From Methanobacterium bryantii (GTDB taxonomy: Archaea > Methanobacteriota > Methanobacteria > Methanobacteriales > Methanobacteriaceae), in assembly GCF_002287175.1 (NCBI RefSeq), contig NZ_LMVM01000012.1:372001-436000 (forward strand): a stretch of DNA of 64,000 nt, in the 5' to 3' direction. The notes beneath the pieces were generated by a model. It saw only the letters and a program-made list of their open reading frames with translations, searched no databases and was not told the origin of the DNA. Below, piece after piece: positions 46,401-55,627 of the stretch. How positions within the stretch are numbered: position 1 is the first letter of the stretch; each line of letters begins with the position of its first letter. The translations under genes and the position numbers were made by a program.

Positions 46401-47771
46401 AACATCACTAAATCTCATTTTACCTCAAACTTCGCTAATAAAACAAATACAAATCCGGTTTATCAAACAACCGATGAAAATGGAATAGCGTATGGTTCTG
46501 GAGGAGTAATATACAATTTAGGGCAGTTATATGTATATGATTCAATTTTTGATTACAACAACGCAACAACCATGGGCGGTGCAATTGTAAGTTCATCACT
46601 TTCCGGAATTAAGGATATTTTAATTGTAAATTCAACTTTTAACCACAACAGGGCACAGGGAGGAGGCGCAATAAACGTGGTCCAAAATAATAAATTGACT
46701 ATACGGAACTCGTCCTTCTATGAAAATGAAGCCACTGTGCAAATGGGCGGCGCTTTATGTGTTAATCACAGCACATTGATTATGGATAATGTTACAATGA
46801 CTTCAAACTCTGCTGGTTATGGTGGAGGAGCCATAGCTAGTTGGGATACTAATTCAACCATTACTAATTCTAATATCAGTAGTAATACGGGGGATGTTGG
46901 TGGGGGAATTTATTTTAGTGGAAATAATCTTGGTGGTCACCCTTCAGCATCATTAACGATATTAAACAGCACCATTTCAAACAACATTGGTTTTGATCAG
47001 GGCGGTGCTTTCTATTTAAACAACGCTAATGTTAAAATGACAAATTCAAATGTTTTTGGTAACTTTGCAAGTGGAAATCCAACAATAGCAATCCAATCCA
47101 GTAATGATCCGTTAATCAGTAACATTGACTTTGATGGTAACTGGTGGGGTAGTGATTCAGGGCCTACTGATGATGTATGGTTGAATGCAAACGCATTCAG
47201 AAATTGGAGACGTACAATTAATATTTGGGTACCAAATGACAATTCTAATTCAGATTCTGATAATGGGGGAACAGTTTCTAATCCTTGGTACAATCCAAAT
47301 CTAGGAAATGTGAATGCGGGTTTAGGCACAGGATTTGGCTTGGGTACTGGTTCGGGCTTAGGTTCTGGTTCTGGTTCTGGTTCTGGCGGTAGTGGTAGCG
47401 GTAGTGGTAGCGGTGGTTCTGGTTCTGGTTCTGGTTCTGGCGGTAGCGGTTCTGGTTCTGGAGGGGGTAGCTTGATTCCTGGAGGGTCTGGAGGTAATTC
47501 GACTGTTCCCGGAGGTAATACTAATAGTACTGTTGCTTGGAATGATGTGGGCACTATAGGTCTTACTACAGCTTTGGGTTACACTTCAGCGGGTGAGTCT
47601 GGTAGTTCAGGAAAATCAGGCGGCAGTTCAGGCAGGGCTTATGAAATAGAAAATCCAGAAGATGAAAAAATTCACAGTGAAGAGCAGAATGCATTATGGG
47701 GATTTTTTGCAGTTTTATTCTTCATTGTTTTGTTGGCTGCAGGTTATCTGCGTAACAGGAAATCAGGATAA
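40452..47771 (+). CDS. Giant membrane-anchored beta-helix protein (adhesin-like B)
   Basis: 2439 residues. Signal peptide (MNFNKSFLVALIFGIFVILV, cleavage near SVAA); a first beta-helix (about 33-330); an Ig-like domain close to that of protein A (GAPVNGGVVEFFLAGTSLG); two chitobiase C-terminal-like domains that are tandem near-identical copies; a very long NosD-like beta-helix (about 600-1790); a last beta-helix starting YVYVSVEGNDETGDGSSGNP (about 1792-2250); a Gly/Ser-rich linker (about 2283-2355); and a C-terminal transmembrane helix with basic tail (WGFFAVLFFIVLLAAGYLRN). It is 113 nt behind protein A and only 14 nt ahead of protein C, so B and C are likely on one mRNA. The role in surface contact is inferred. 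Confidence 0.85.
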   Translation: MNFNKSFLVALIFGIFVILVMGSLNSVAATDKNIYVDINGNDTTNLGNSSNSPYATIEKAVNESAHKDAVTIHLSEGTFRGSGNSLITINKAHRTQGGNITIVGAGYNKTIIDGYFNSNIFDIKADSIVILENLTFINCKSLNGGVISSSGNLKIINCIFDNNRAVTNGGSIYINSGSCSIYNSRFNNNSASTGGAIYFGVSTGSGNLNVDRSVFTNNCACSSSLNYGHGGAVYSYGSSAALSTITNSIFINNSAVSDYHSTYPNPTYVNRGGSVYLWSGYLINNSFINSSITGPAPEGGAFYVNTAYIYGFDNNLRVNCSINGVLEPDIYTPDYQKDTSTNVTLSHSTGENGDYVDAAADVTDKDGAPVNGGVVEFFLAGTSLGTVDVVNGRATKSIQVKGSIGSYIILAKYLGTERFKESNGVNIYQLIDTVAPNVTVNRAGGIYVGVQTVTLTSDDPTAVIYYTTDGTNPTTSSRVYSGSIQVNKSMTLKYFAVDPANNPSQIYVQNYVITTAAPSVYVNHAGGIYVGVQTVTLTSDDPTAVIYYTTDGTNPTTSSRVYSGSIQVNKSMTLKYFAVNSANSSSQIYMQNFIINSRPPKEINITDNNYNNYFNVYTGEILSSADIIAGDTIRIGNVSNKAFVIDRQLTLTTIAPGNIIKNGVIHLTHGSSGSSVIGLKIVNDKTDIVIDGINVIKLHGIWLTNSSNDYIFNNSVQLANSRGVFAMPMGWSSNNTIIFNTLISTLSTTMPMGDCNYNNISNNYLQSTAANVVYYNPWGHADYSGSGICIGNYFSNNHIYAITSASFAIAMVLNSNVTVINNIINNTGAGITGVESNSLVKNNTIITPSGAIETLGGNITVSDNTIYCPGTGIYIGSSRSSNFPVIVSNNKIFNSSSFAAICIKTDNCILMNNTVDTSSIYFGIYIEGNNVTVRDNNININYFGDGIGVAGDNCQIFNNKVNVSKNKGIVILASNSNVYDNNIKAGLGIVADSTGIVWNRLSDTATVASSWKYPSSSNRLYSNILINNIISSSSYGIFLNGNVYNTSLSGNQITTNETIGIVKNTTDYFEDDNSDNTVNGIVTDFTGVIINDLNFYSYFDKNGYFKLNSSADSFTFILTCLSSKTINVDRNMTLFSNGLANLLTDVTVVIHSDGSGSTIKDLNFFNEDMGAIVLEDGCENINILGNNITMSSNANFNDSLTGISMGACNFANIESNNIFIISNSALLYGISILDNANYLNIYNNSIILNGDNLIEGIYCSLLGYSNITSNTINLIGSGFGYGIAATNINGPVHDLNINNNVIVANIGKMLYLIELHITENINIENNSLSGKANGVYGIAIFNSNNTTIKSNEIKTEGGNLDKITYNPDVLGTGNAAIYICSNTNNTIAENNTIYTDAKKQIILNNLKTGLQNSFINNYFVVYDDNIANYFNSNNEFENNLVTQNDTLLFDNIKNYHNLYFNTPLNISSYSKNSVVNATFNFKSGAFNSNITNLNFNLIDKMAFIIVDGVNITFTSNLINILSTNPLNNLSAVIIAQYSIYNTIRNNTINMAGKSNLTAVTVYNFYNGYYGRSPEFNKIEGNTINLKSNLSVTGIYNAMTGNTTIVNNSINLFANDSACGIYNIYSNDFKLFLSTLWTRNTNIINNTILANGSKVRLIESIMANNTYISGNILRSSSTASYGYAAYNTTGDVLEYNDIEVNGSNTNNNFINLPWAKVPHAGVYFSEGSSNSTVLENSIVSNYVGTNDYAVYIDENTFDMVVKDDYLISDNNRRIANMAVYGPTAVISNNGYYYVYVSVEGNDETGDGSSGNPFKTIAYAVSKVINKGIIYINSGIYYASGILVNKTVTIVNAVFNNGTAASGNVLINGNGSQIFNITKNAKLAVIGLNFTNSAAKDGSVFYNNGFLSIKDCKFFNNTANNYGGVVVNNGSLQIENSSFSYNTAYRGGVIDNYGNLTITSSNFFNNTVYMNGSGAVIFSHDKSLINITKSHFTSNFANKTNTNPVYQTTDENGIAYGSGGVIYNLGQLYVYDSIFDYNNATTMGGAIVSSSLSGIKDILIVNSTFNHNRAQGGGAINVVQNNKLTIRNSSFYENEATVQMGGALCVNHSTLIMDNVTMTSNSAGYGGGAIASWDTNSTITNSNISSNTGDVGGGIYFSGNNLGGHPSASLTILNSTISNNIGFDQGGAFYLNNANVKMTNSNVFGNFASGNPTIAIQSSNDPLISNIDFDGNWWGSDSGPTDDVWLNANAFRNWRRTINIWVPNDNSNSDSDNGGTVSNPWYNPNLGNVNAGLGTGFGLGTGSGLGSGSGSGSGGSGSGSGSGGSGSGSGSGGSGSGSGGGSLIPGGSGGNSTVPGGNTNSTVAWNDVGTIGLTTALGYTSAGESGSSGKSGGSSGRAYEIENPEDEKIHSEEQNALWGFFAVLFFIVLLAAGYLRNRKSG
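41778..42186 (+). repeat. Tandem 163-bp duplication inside protein B (period 246 bp)
   Basis: Bases 41778-41940 and 42024-42186 are the same except for one base (TTC versus TTT, synonymous Phe). They encode the core of the two chitobiase C-terminal-like domains, whereas the spacers between them differ. This identifies a recent duplication or gene conversion. Confidence 0.85.
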
Positions 47772-47785
47772 AGGAGAGAATTTGA

Positions 47786-50700
47786 ATGTTTGGTAAAATA
47801 CGAATGATTATGATATTCATTTTTTTATTGTTATCATTACTATCTATAGGTGCAGTAAGTGCAAGTGGTGTTGCATCGGATGATTTGGGGGTTTATGTGG
47901 CAGTTAATGGTAGTGATGATTCGGGCAATGGTTCCAGCGGTAACCCTTATTTAACTATGAAAAAAGCGATTGATAACTCGCAAAATGGTTCAACTATCTA
48001 TTTATCAAGAGGAAACTATTCTAGTATCTCTAATACTAATTTAACTATCAATAAATCTTTGACTATTTCTGCTAGGGATAATAATGTTATTTTTAATGGG
48101 GGAAATAACAGCTACTTTTTTAATATAAACAATGGTAGTAGTTTAACTCTGGTGGGGATCGATTTTTATAATGCTAACACTTCAAATTTTTACTTTATCG
48201 CGCCTATATTAAATTATGGGACTTTAAATATTGTTAATTGTAGCTTTGCTGATAATTCTGGTTTGAGATCAGGAGTTCTTTTAAATTATGGAAATTTAAG
48301 TATTGACAGCACTAATTTCATCAGTAATCAAGGTAATTACACAGGAGCAATCAGTAATTTAGGTGTTTCAAGTATATACAATTCTAATTTCTCAAACAAC
48401 AGGGCATTGAACAAAAATTATATTTTTAATAGCGCGTCAACTGGTAGTGCGGTCTATAATACGGGGAATTTAAATGTTTATTCTTCTAATTTTGTGAATA
48501 ACAGTATTTTCTCCATAAATTCTGAATTTAATCAGTCTTTAACAAAAATCAACTTCTCATCATTTAAAGACAACTCGATATTATATATAGAAAATAGTAC
48601 TGGCTATGTAACCAGCTCCTATTTTGAAAACTTAATAAACATTACAAAGAAAGGGACACTTAATATAAGCTATTCTGTCATTTTAGACTATGATTTTGAA
48701 AATGCCACAGTCAATGCTAACTGTAACTGGTGGGGGCATAATGAAAAAATCCCCAGTTTTGTAAATAAATGGCTTATATTAACTTTCACATCTAACAACA
48801 ATAATTCTATTCCAGGTAGGATAAACTCTACTCTTAATGTAAGTTTTAAACTTAGAGACTCTCAGGGTATTCATAATTTACCTCTAGATGTATCTTCACC
48901 AGAATGTTTTGTAAGACTTATAGCGGATAATGGGAATTTCACTAATTCTGAAGGTTATTTAATCAATAACTCATTTTCATCAATTTATTGTAATAACACT
49001 ATTGACACGCTAATTTATGCTAATGTGGCTGATTATTATCTTAAATTAACTATTGGCACTGGTTTAAGCAATCAAAAAATTTATGTATCAAACAGTGGAT
49101 CTGATGATAATGATGGCTCTTTAAACAGCCCACTGAAGAGTTTATCTAAAGCTATTGGCATTAGTTTAAATGGAGCTGTAGTCTACATTTTATCAGGTAA
49201 TTATTTGGGTGATCTTAATTCTAATTTATTAATAGCTAAAAATTTAACTTTCACTTCATTTAATGGGCCGGTTACATTTTTAAGAGGTAATAACATTATT
49301 TTTAAGGTTGCAGGACATGGACAGCTGAACTTAAATGGTATTACTTTTACAGCATCTAATCCAGATATTTTTGTTCCAATAATTAACAGCTCAGGGACAT
49401 TGTTTATAAACAACTGTACCATTGAAAATCTCCGCGGTGGAAATGCAACTTATTATACATCCATGCCTTATACTGTTCACTTCTATCAAAATCAGAGTAT
49501 CATCTTTACAAGTGGTCCTTTGTTTATAAATAACACGGTTTTCTCTAATTTAACTGAATTTGTTATTAAATCAGGTAATCTTTTAAATTCTAAAGATTAC
49601 ATTCCTGTAAACATCACCATTTCAAATTCAACTTTTAAAAATATGTCTGGAATCCCAAGGTCTGTCATGTCAGATAATGACCCTTACCCCACATACAGTC
49701 TTTACTTAGACGGCGACTTGATAAGATTTGATAACTGCACTTTTATAGATAACAGTGTAACTCCTATTAAAACACACACCAGATATTCAACAGTAATAAA
49801 TAACTCTGTTTTTATCAATAACCGGGGTGTTATGGATAATGGTAACGCAGATGATGATGTAGAGATGGATTATGGTAACAATACTATTATGAATTCCAAA
49901 TTCATTGACAATAAGAGTCCTCTTAGAGCTTATTGGACAGGATATACTTCTCCTCTAATTGAAGGCGTTCAAAATTTTATCAACTGTTCATTTGAAAATA
50001 ACAAAATCGTAATTATAAACACATGGTATAGCCGTGCAGATAACATTTCAATATATGGATGCTATTTTGTAAATAATACTCATGTCCTGGGCAGTCAAAG
50101 CCAGGGTGATGATGATAGTGAAGGTATAATTTTTAATGGAGGTAATTTAACCATTGAGTATTCTGTTTTTGAAAATAACAGTGCTTACTACGGTGGAGCA
50201 ATCGTTAATGATAATGGGGGTAATTTTTATATTAACCATACAGTTTTTATCAACAACAATGCTAACTTTGGAAAAGATATACTCAATAAAAATGGTTATG
50301 GATATATCAGCAACTGCTGGTGGGGTTCTAACAGTGGACCTGCAGGGGATAAGGTGTTTTCTTCAATAGGGGAAGTTTTGATAGAAAATTGGGTGATAAT
50401 GACCTTAACAACCAATGGAACTTCAGTTACAGCTTCTTTGGATAAAGTTACAGGCCAAAATGGGAATATATCCAATTTAGATGGAATTTTGCCTTCCAGA
50501 GAAGTTTTATTTGCGGGTAAAAGTCTTAATTCTCCTTTGAAGTTGAATTTATCTGCTAATAAAGCTTCCTTTGATCTTCTTAACCAAAATGGTGATCTTG
50601 ATGTCAATGCTACTATTGATGATCAAACCGTTAATTTAACTGTTCACAGCAGAGATACAATCCTTGAAATTAATAATACAGTCGTCTATGGAAAAAATAA

Positions 50701-52648
50701 TGTTTATAACTTCATTTTACGGAATATAAATGGTTATTTAATCACCAATCAAACTGTTAAATTTATTATTAAAAATCAAACAGGCATTATTGGAAATTAC
50801 ACTGTGACTACAGATGATAAAGGAAAGGGTCAAATTGTAATTAACAACAGTATTGGTGATTACAAAATTGAACTTTTATATAACGGTGACGGCTACTTTA
50901 ACCCAAGCTCTGCAAATGCAACCATGAAGGTCATGCCTTACTACACAGATATTTTTGTAATTAATAATCAAACGTTTTATGGCAAAAATAATGTTTTTTA
51001 CATTACCCTTGATGATAATAACGGTAACCCTGTCTCTGGTGAGACAATTAAATTTATAATTACTAATAATGGTAAAAATACTACATGTTATTCTATAACT
51101 GATGATTATGGTCAGGGAAGTTTTTTGCTTAATCTTTCTAAAGGTTCATATGGTGTTGAAATTATCTTTGCGGGTGATGAGTGGCATATGTCCTGTAATT
51201 ACACTACAAAGTTTACAGTGGCACCTATAAGTTCTGTTGTAGAGTTGGAAGTTGATCATCTTTATGGTAGAGGGAATCCATTCACTGTTAAGCTGACTGA
51301 TAAGAATGGAAATGTTCTTAAAGGTGAAAGTATTGTACTCACTATTTCTCAAGGAAATAAAAGTGATTCATATAATCTAACTACAAATGACTATGGAATT
51401 GCAGGTTTGATGATTAATTTAACTCCCGGAAATTATAATGTCAGCGCTAAATTTAGGGGTGATAACCTAAATTTGGGAAATACGACCAGCGGTCATTTAT
51501 TGATTGAGAAGGTGGGTACCAAGCTCTCTACTGATTCCATTTTTAATTTTAGTAGTAAAAACAGCATCTTGAAAATCAAATTAACTGATATATATAATCG
51601 TCCTTTATCTGGAGAGTTTGTAAACATTACAATTAGCAATCTGGATTATAACAAAGCATATACAGTATTAACAGATAATGAAGGCATTGCTTCATTAGCT
51701 GTTAATATTCCTGCAGGTAACTATATAGTTGTTGCAAATTTCTCTGGAAATGAGTGGTATGGCAGCACATTCACTGGAAGTACTTTGATTGTTAAAGATA
51801 TTAATCAAATTAAGGCCACTAAAATTAGCTTTAAATTGGATAATGGTGTTTTTTTAATTAATTTAACTGATGCTGGAGGTAATGCTGTTGCAAATAGGAT
51901 CATCACTTTAAATATTGTTCAGGAAGGTTTAAACAGTACTTTATATAATAAAACGGATAGTAAAGGTTTGGTTAAGTTTTCTGCTCCGACGTATCCTGCT
52001 TATTATAATATTTTCTATAGTTTTAGTGGGGATGATTCGTATATGGGAAGCACAGGGTTTACTAAGCTTAAAATTACTCAGGACACTGTTGCTCCAACTG
52101 CAAGTGTTAATGTGCCTGGTGGGTTATATAACGTTAGTAAAGCCATTACTTTGAAGATGAGTGAGGCAGGGACTATTTATTATACTTTGAATGGTAAGAC
52201 GCCGACTACGAGTAATGCGAGGTATAGTAAGGCTATTAATATGGCTTCGACTCATACTTTGAAGTTCTTTGCGGTGGATAAAGCAGGGAACAAGTCGCCT
52301 GTGTACACGGCTGTGTATACTATTGATAAGGCTGCGCCTAAGGTGAGTGTGGTCAGTCCTAAAAGTGGAAGTACTGGTATTTCTCGGTCTAAGACCATTG
52401 CAATTAGAACTAGTGAAAGTGTGTTTAAGAGTACTAACTGGTCTAAAGTGTATGTTAAAAACTTGAAAACTGGTAAGAAAGTTAAAGTAACTATCAAGAT
52501 CAGTGGAAATCATATTTACATTACAACCAGTAAAAAGTCAGCTTACACTTGGTATCAGGTTTATATTCCAGCTTCAGCAGTAAAAGACAAGGCGGGAAAT
52601 AAATTAGCTAAAGCATACACATGGAAATTCAAAACAGGAAAATACTAA
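47786..52648 (+). CDS. Giant secreted beta-helix/Ig-repeat protein (adhesin-like C)
   Basis: 1620 residues, starting at ATG 47786 behind AAGGAGAG. After the signal peptide come a beta-helix opening with LGVYVAVNGSDDSGNG (about residues 32-345), a second beginning KIYVSNSGSDDNDGS (about 430-870), five Ig-like repeats (about 955-1430; each with a pattern such as YGKNNVFYITLDDNNGNPVS), one chitobiase C-terminal-like domain and a Big_5 domain ending, as in protein A, in YTWKFKTGKY. No anchor is visible. The last 550 nt include a stretch almost identical to the corresponding part of gene A. It is probably translated from the same transcript as B. Confidence 0.85.
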   Translation: MFGKIRMIMIFIFLLLSLLSIGAVSASGVASDDLGVYVAVNGSDDSGNGSSGNPYLTMKKAIDNSQNGSTIYLSRGNYSSISNTNLTINKSLTISARDNNVIFNGGNNSYFFNINNGSSLTLVGIDFYNANTSNFYFIAPILNYGTLNIVNCSFADNSGLRSGVLLNYGNLSIDSTNFISNQGNYTGAISNLGVSSIYNSNFSNNRALNKNYIFNSASTGSAVYNTGNLNVYSSNFVNNSIFSINSEFNQSLTKINFSSFKDNSILYIENSTGYVTSSYFENLINITKKGTLNISYSVILDYDFENATVNANCNWWGHNEKIPSFVNKWLILTFTSNNNNSIPGRINSTLNVSFKLRDSQGIHNLPLDVSSPECFVRLIADNGNFTNSEGYLINNSFSSIYCNNTIDTLIYANVADYYLKLTIGTGLSNQKIYVSNSGSDDNDGSLNSPLKSLSKAIGISLNGAVVYILSGNYLGDLNSNLLIAKNLTFTSFNGPVTFLRGNNIIFKVAGHGQLNLNGITFTASNPDIFVPIINSSGTLFINNCTIENLRGGNATYYTSMPYTVHFYQNQSIIFTSGPLFINNTVFSNLTEFVIKSGNLLNSKDYIPVNITISNSTFKNMSGIPRSVMSDNDPYPTYSLYLDGDLIRFDNCTFIDNSVTPIKTHTRYSTVINNSVFINNRGVMDNGNADDDVEMDYGNNTIMNSKFIDNKSPLRAYWTGYTSPLIEGVQNFINCSFENNKIVIINTWYSRADNISIYGCYFVNNTHVLGSQSQGDDDSEGIIFNGGNLTIEYSVFENNSAYYGGAIVNDNGGNFYINHTVFINNNANFGKDILNKNGYGYISNCWWGSNSGPAGDKVFSSIGEVLIENWVIMTLTTNGTSVTASLDKVTGQNGNISNLDGILPSREVLFAGKSLNSPLKLNLSANKASFDLLNQNGDLDVNATIDDQTVNLTVHSRDTILEINNTVVYGKNNVYNFILRNINGYLITNQTVKFIIKNQTGIIGNYTVTTDDKGKGQIVINNSIGDYKIELLYNGDGYFNPSSANATMKVMPYYTDIFVINNQTFYGKNNVFYITLDDNNGNPVSGETIKFIITNNGKNTTCYSITDDYGQGSFLLNLSKGSYGVEIIFAGDEWHMSCNYTTKFTVAPISSVVELEVDHLYGRGNPFTVKLTDKNGNVLKGESIVLTISQGNKSDSYNLTTNDYGIAGLMINLTPGNYNVSAKFRGDNLNLGNTTSGHLLIEKVGTKLSTDSIFNFSSKNSILKIKLTDIYNRPLSGEFVNITISNLDYNKAYTVLTDNEGIASLAVNIPAGNYIVVANFSGNEWYGSTFTGSTLIVKDINQIKATKISFKLDNGVFLINLTDAGGNAVANRIITLNIVQEGLNSTLYNKTDSKGLVKFSAPTYPAYYNIFYSFSGDDSYMGSTGFTKLKITQDTVAPTASVNVPGGLYNVSKAITLKMSEAGTIYYTLNGKTPTTSNARYSKAINMASTHTLKFFAVDKAGNKSPVYTAVYTIDKAAPKVSVVSPKSGSTGISRSKTIAIRTSESVFKSTNWSKVYVKNLKTGKKVKVTIKISGNHIYITTSKKSAYTWYQVYIPASAVKDKAGNKLAKAYTWKFKTGKY

Positions 52649-53415
52649 ATCATTTTCCTCCCTTTTTTTGGGATCTATAATAGGTTGGGTTTTAACAAAA
52701 ATTTTTAAAGTCTTGAATTTTAGGTTGTTAATGGTTTAAAGCCATTGAAGTTAATCATTATATGTTATCAGATGTTTTAGTAGGTTTAACTCAATTATAC
52801 TTATTTTCGTTGTTGTGTTAATTTAATACAATTTAAATTTTTTGATTTGGCTTGAAAAGCCATTTTTTTAAAAAAGTTCTTGTTGAAATATTTCAAAGTG
52901 TTGAAATACCTTGAAATGTGATCAATGCTTAAATTTGCTGATAGTAATCAATTCCAAGTATTCTTTGGAATTTCACATTCAACTCAGTCAATTGCATATC
53001 TGTAAACTGTTGTAAAATAAATTATACAAAAATTTTAAGTTCAAAATGTTTTAAAACATGCTAAAATAGGAGTATGCGTCTATTGTTGATATAAAATAAA
53101 TAGTAAGTACGTGTGACAAAAAAAACATCTATTAAAAGTATATGTATTATGGACTGATTCAGCTCGAAAAAAGCTCGTAAAACCAGTAACTAGCTCAGAT
53201 TTAGAGAAAATATCTTCATTTAAAAACTAAATTTGTAAAACAAATATTGCTTGAAAAGTATTAACTCCTGTAGTAGGGGAAAAATAAGTCCCTGATCTAT
53301 TTTTTTATCTATGGAAAATCTAAAAAGTTTTATAAGGTCTGATTAGATAATAGATATTAATATACATTACATTTATTTTTAGATAAATAAATTTTAAAAA
53401 TTTTTGGTGACTTAC
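52649..53415. other. Intergenic region after the giant genes, containing the right island repeat
   Basis: A pyrimidine-rich run after the stop at 52648 is a likely terminator. The right 78-bp island repeat is at 53156-53233. The purM leader follows, with GGTGA at 53406-53410 as ribosome-binding site. No additional gene is seen. Confidence 0.6.
53156..53233 (+). repeat. Right copy of the 78-bp direct repeat flanking the giant-protein island
   Basis: A copy of 34655-34732 with four substitutions. It includes the final 74 bases of the helical-protein gene with its stop, but no upstream coding part, so it is an orphan gene end. Confidence 0.8.
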
Positions 53416-54447
53416 ATGGTAACATATTCAGAATCAGGTGTTGATATTAATCTTGAGGAAGCTACAGTTTCTGCACTGGTTTCCGAAATTAAAAAAACGC
53501 TTTCATTTAGAGATGTAATTACAGAAAGCGGTCATTTTGCGGCGCTTGTAAGATTAGGAGATAAAGCAATCGCCATGAGTACAGATGGTGTTGGAAGTAA
53601 AATATTAGTTGCAAAAATGATGAATAAATATGATACAGTTGGAATAGACTGTATTGCAATGGTTGTAAATGACATTCTCTGTGTTGGTGCTGAACCAATA
53701 GCAATGGTGGATTATCTAGCTGTTGAAAAAGCAGATCCTGAAATTGCAGGCCAGATTGGAAAAGGGCTTGCTGAAGGATCTAAAATGGCCAAAATAGCAA
53801 TGATTGGAGGAGAGACTGCATCACTTCCAGAGATAATTAAAGACTTTGACCTTGCAGGTACAGGAATTGGAATTGTAGATGCAGATAAAATCATAACTGG
53901 AGAAAATATCGCTGATGGTGATGTTCTTATTGGAATAGAAAGCAGTGGTGTTCATAGTAACGGATTAAGTCTTGCTAGAAAAGTATTTTTTGATAAGGCT
54001 AATTTAAGTATCGATAGCCCTCTCCCAACAGATTCTGATAAATTAGTTGGGGAAGAACTTTTAAAACCCACTGAAATTTATGTAAAACCAGTTGTTGAAC
54101 TTTTAAAGGAAGATATAGATATTCATGGCCTTGCCCATATTACTGGGGGCGGATTTTTAAATCTTAAACGGCTCAAAAAGGGTATCAGCTACAACATAGA
54201 TAGTTTACCTGAACTCAGTTCAATTTTTAAATCTATCTATTCCTTGGATGTCCCATTAGAAGAGATGTACCGCGTATTTAATATGGGTATAGGATTTGTA
54301 GTTATTGTACCCGCTCGTGAAGCGGATAAAACAATAAACGTTATTAAAAAGCATAACAAAGCTTATAAGATAGGAACTGTTGTAGATAACAAGGATGAAA
54401 CAGTTAAAATAAAAGCGTTTAATGGGGATATCATTACTTTAAATTAA
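53416..54447 (+). CDS. purM: Phosphoribosylformylglycinamidine cyclo-ligase (AIR synthetase)
   Basis: PurM makes aminoimidazole ribotide from FGAM with ATP, step five of purine synthesis. The protein (343 residues) shows the family blocks: [63 protein letters not shown] and [15 protein letters not shown]. The ATG at 53416 lies 5 nt behind GGTGA and is the evident start; the TTG at 53404 is earlier in frame but overlaps that site. It is followed by comC after 43 nt, the same neighbourhood as in Methanothermobacter as far as I recall. Confidence 0.95.
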   Translation: MVTYSESGVDINLEEATVSALVSEIKKTLSFRDVITESGHFAALVRLGDKAIAMSTDGVGSKILVAKMMNKYDTVGIDCIAMVVNDILCVGAEPIAMVDYLAVEKADPEIAGQIGKGLAEGSKMAKIAMIGGETASLPEIIKDFDLAGTGIGIVDADKIITGENIADGDVLIGIESSGVHSNGLSLARKVFFDKANLSIDSPLPTDSDKLVGEELLKPTEIYVKPVVELLKEDIDIHGLAHITGGGFLNLKRLKKGISYNIDSLPELSSIFKSIYSLDVPLEEMYRVFNMGIGFVVIVPAREADKTINVIKKHNKAYKIGTVVDNKDETVKIKAFNGDIITLN

Positions 54448-54490
54448 TTTCACGCTGAATTTCAAGATTAAAAATTAAATGGTGTATTAC

Positions 54491-55522
54491 ATGAAAATAA
54501 CAATTGAACAAGAAAGATCAATAATTATGGAAATTTTAACAAGATTTAATATACCAGAAGAGGATGCATACATAGTTGCTGATGTTACTATGGACGCTGA
54601 CCTTAAGGGATTCACTTCTCATGGAATAGGAAGGTTTCCGCAGTATGTAAAGGGATTAAAAGTTGGAACTATAGATCCCGAAGCTGAAATAACTGTGGAA
54701 GCGGAAACAGCATCTACAGCCCTTTTGAATGGAAATCACAAGTTTGGACATGTTGTAACCTATAAAGGTATGGAAATGGCAATGAAAAAGGCAGAACAAA
54801 CTGGTGTAGGGCTTGTTGGAGTACACAACTCCAACCATTTTGGAGTTGCAGGTTACTACTCTGACATGGCAGTTATGCAGGACATGATAGGTGTTGTAAT
54901 AGCAAATACAGAACCTGCAGTAGCTCCAATCGGTGGTAAAGAACCAATAATTGGTACAAACCCAATAGCAATCGGTATTCCTGCAAATAAAAATTATGTC
55001 TCTGTAGATATGGCGACATCTGCTTCTGCAAGGGGAAAACTCTTAGAAGCATTCAGAAAAGGTCAAAAAATCCCTGAAAATGTCGCGCTTGATTGTGATG
55101 GAAATCCTACCACAGATCCTGAAGCTGCACTTAAGGGTTCAATTCTACCATTCGGGGCACATAAAGGATATGCACTTGCATTCATGGTTGAGATTATGGC
55201 AGGACCTCTCGTAAGGGCTGCATTTGGTAAAGGGGTTAAAGGAACTGCAAATCCTGAGGAAATGTGTACAAAAGGTGACCTTTTAATGGCAATAAACCCA
55301 TCAAAATTCTCTGATATCAACCAGTTCAAAGAAGAAGTAGATGAGTTTGTAGCAGAAATTAAAGATTCAGGTGAAAATATCTTTATTCCTGGAGACATGG
55401 AAGTAAATAATATTAAAAGGTTCAGGGAAGAAGGATTTTCAATAGATGACACTTTATTTAACCAGCTTAAAGAAATTGCAGATGAATTAGCATTTGATCT
55501 GGATGAAATATTAAAAGATTAA
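54491..55522 (+). CDS. comC: L-sulfolactate / malate dehydrogenase family protein (ComC)
   Basis: A NAD(P)-dependent 2-hydroxyacid dehydrogenase of the MDH/LDH2 type, unrelated to classical Rossmann malate dehydrogenases. Conserved blocks: [20 protein letters not shown] (substrate and catalytic region), [50 protein letters not shown] and the C-terminal [10 protein letters not shown]. Methanogens use one member for coenzyme M synthesis (sulfolactate to sulfopyruvate) and another as malate dehydrogenase; both fit by motif, so the substrate is not certain. Start ATG 54491 ([10 protein letters not shown]) is chosen over 54479. 344 residues. Confidence 0.85.
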   Translation: MKITIEQERSIIMEILTRFNIPEEDAYIVADVTMDADLKGFTSHGIGRFPQYVKGLKVGTIDPEAEITVEAETASTALLNGNHKFGHVVTYKGMEMAMKKAEQTGVGLVGVHNSNHFGVAGYYSDMAVMQDMIGVVIANTEPAVAPIGGKEPIIGTNPIAIGIPANKNYVSVDMATSASARGKLLEAFRKGQKIPENVALDCDGNPTTDPEAALKGSILPFGAHKGYALAFMVEIMAGPLVRAAFGKGVKGTANPEEMCTKGDLLMAINPSKFSDINQFKEEVDEFVAEIKDSGENIFIPGDMEVNNIKRFREEGFSIDDTLFNQLKEIADELAFDLDEILKD

Positions 55523-55627
55523 GTACAAATTTTAGACAGACAGAAAACTATCTGTATATCTAACTTAATCAATAGTCCTTCTTTTTTATAATAATGTCCT
55601 GATATTTATTTTTGTGTTATTTAACTA

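Noticed and set aside
47012..47554. Long proline-rich frame on the minus strand
   Set aside because: It is the antisense image of the Gly/Ser hexamer repeats and beta-helix repeats of giant gene B.
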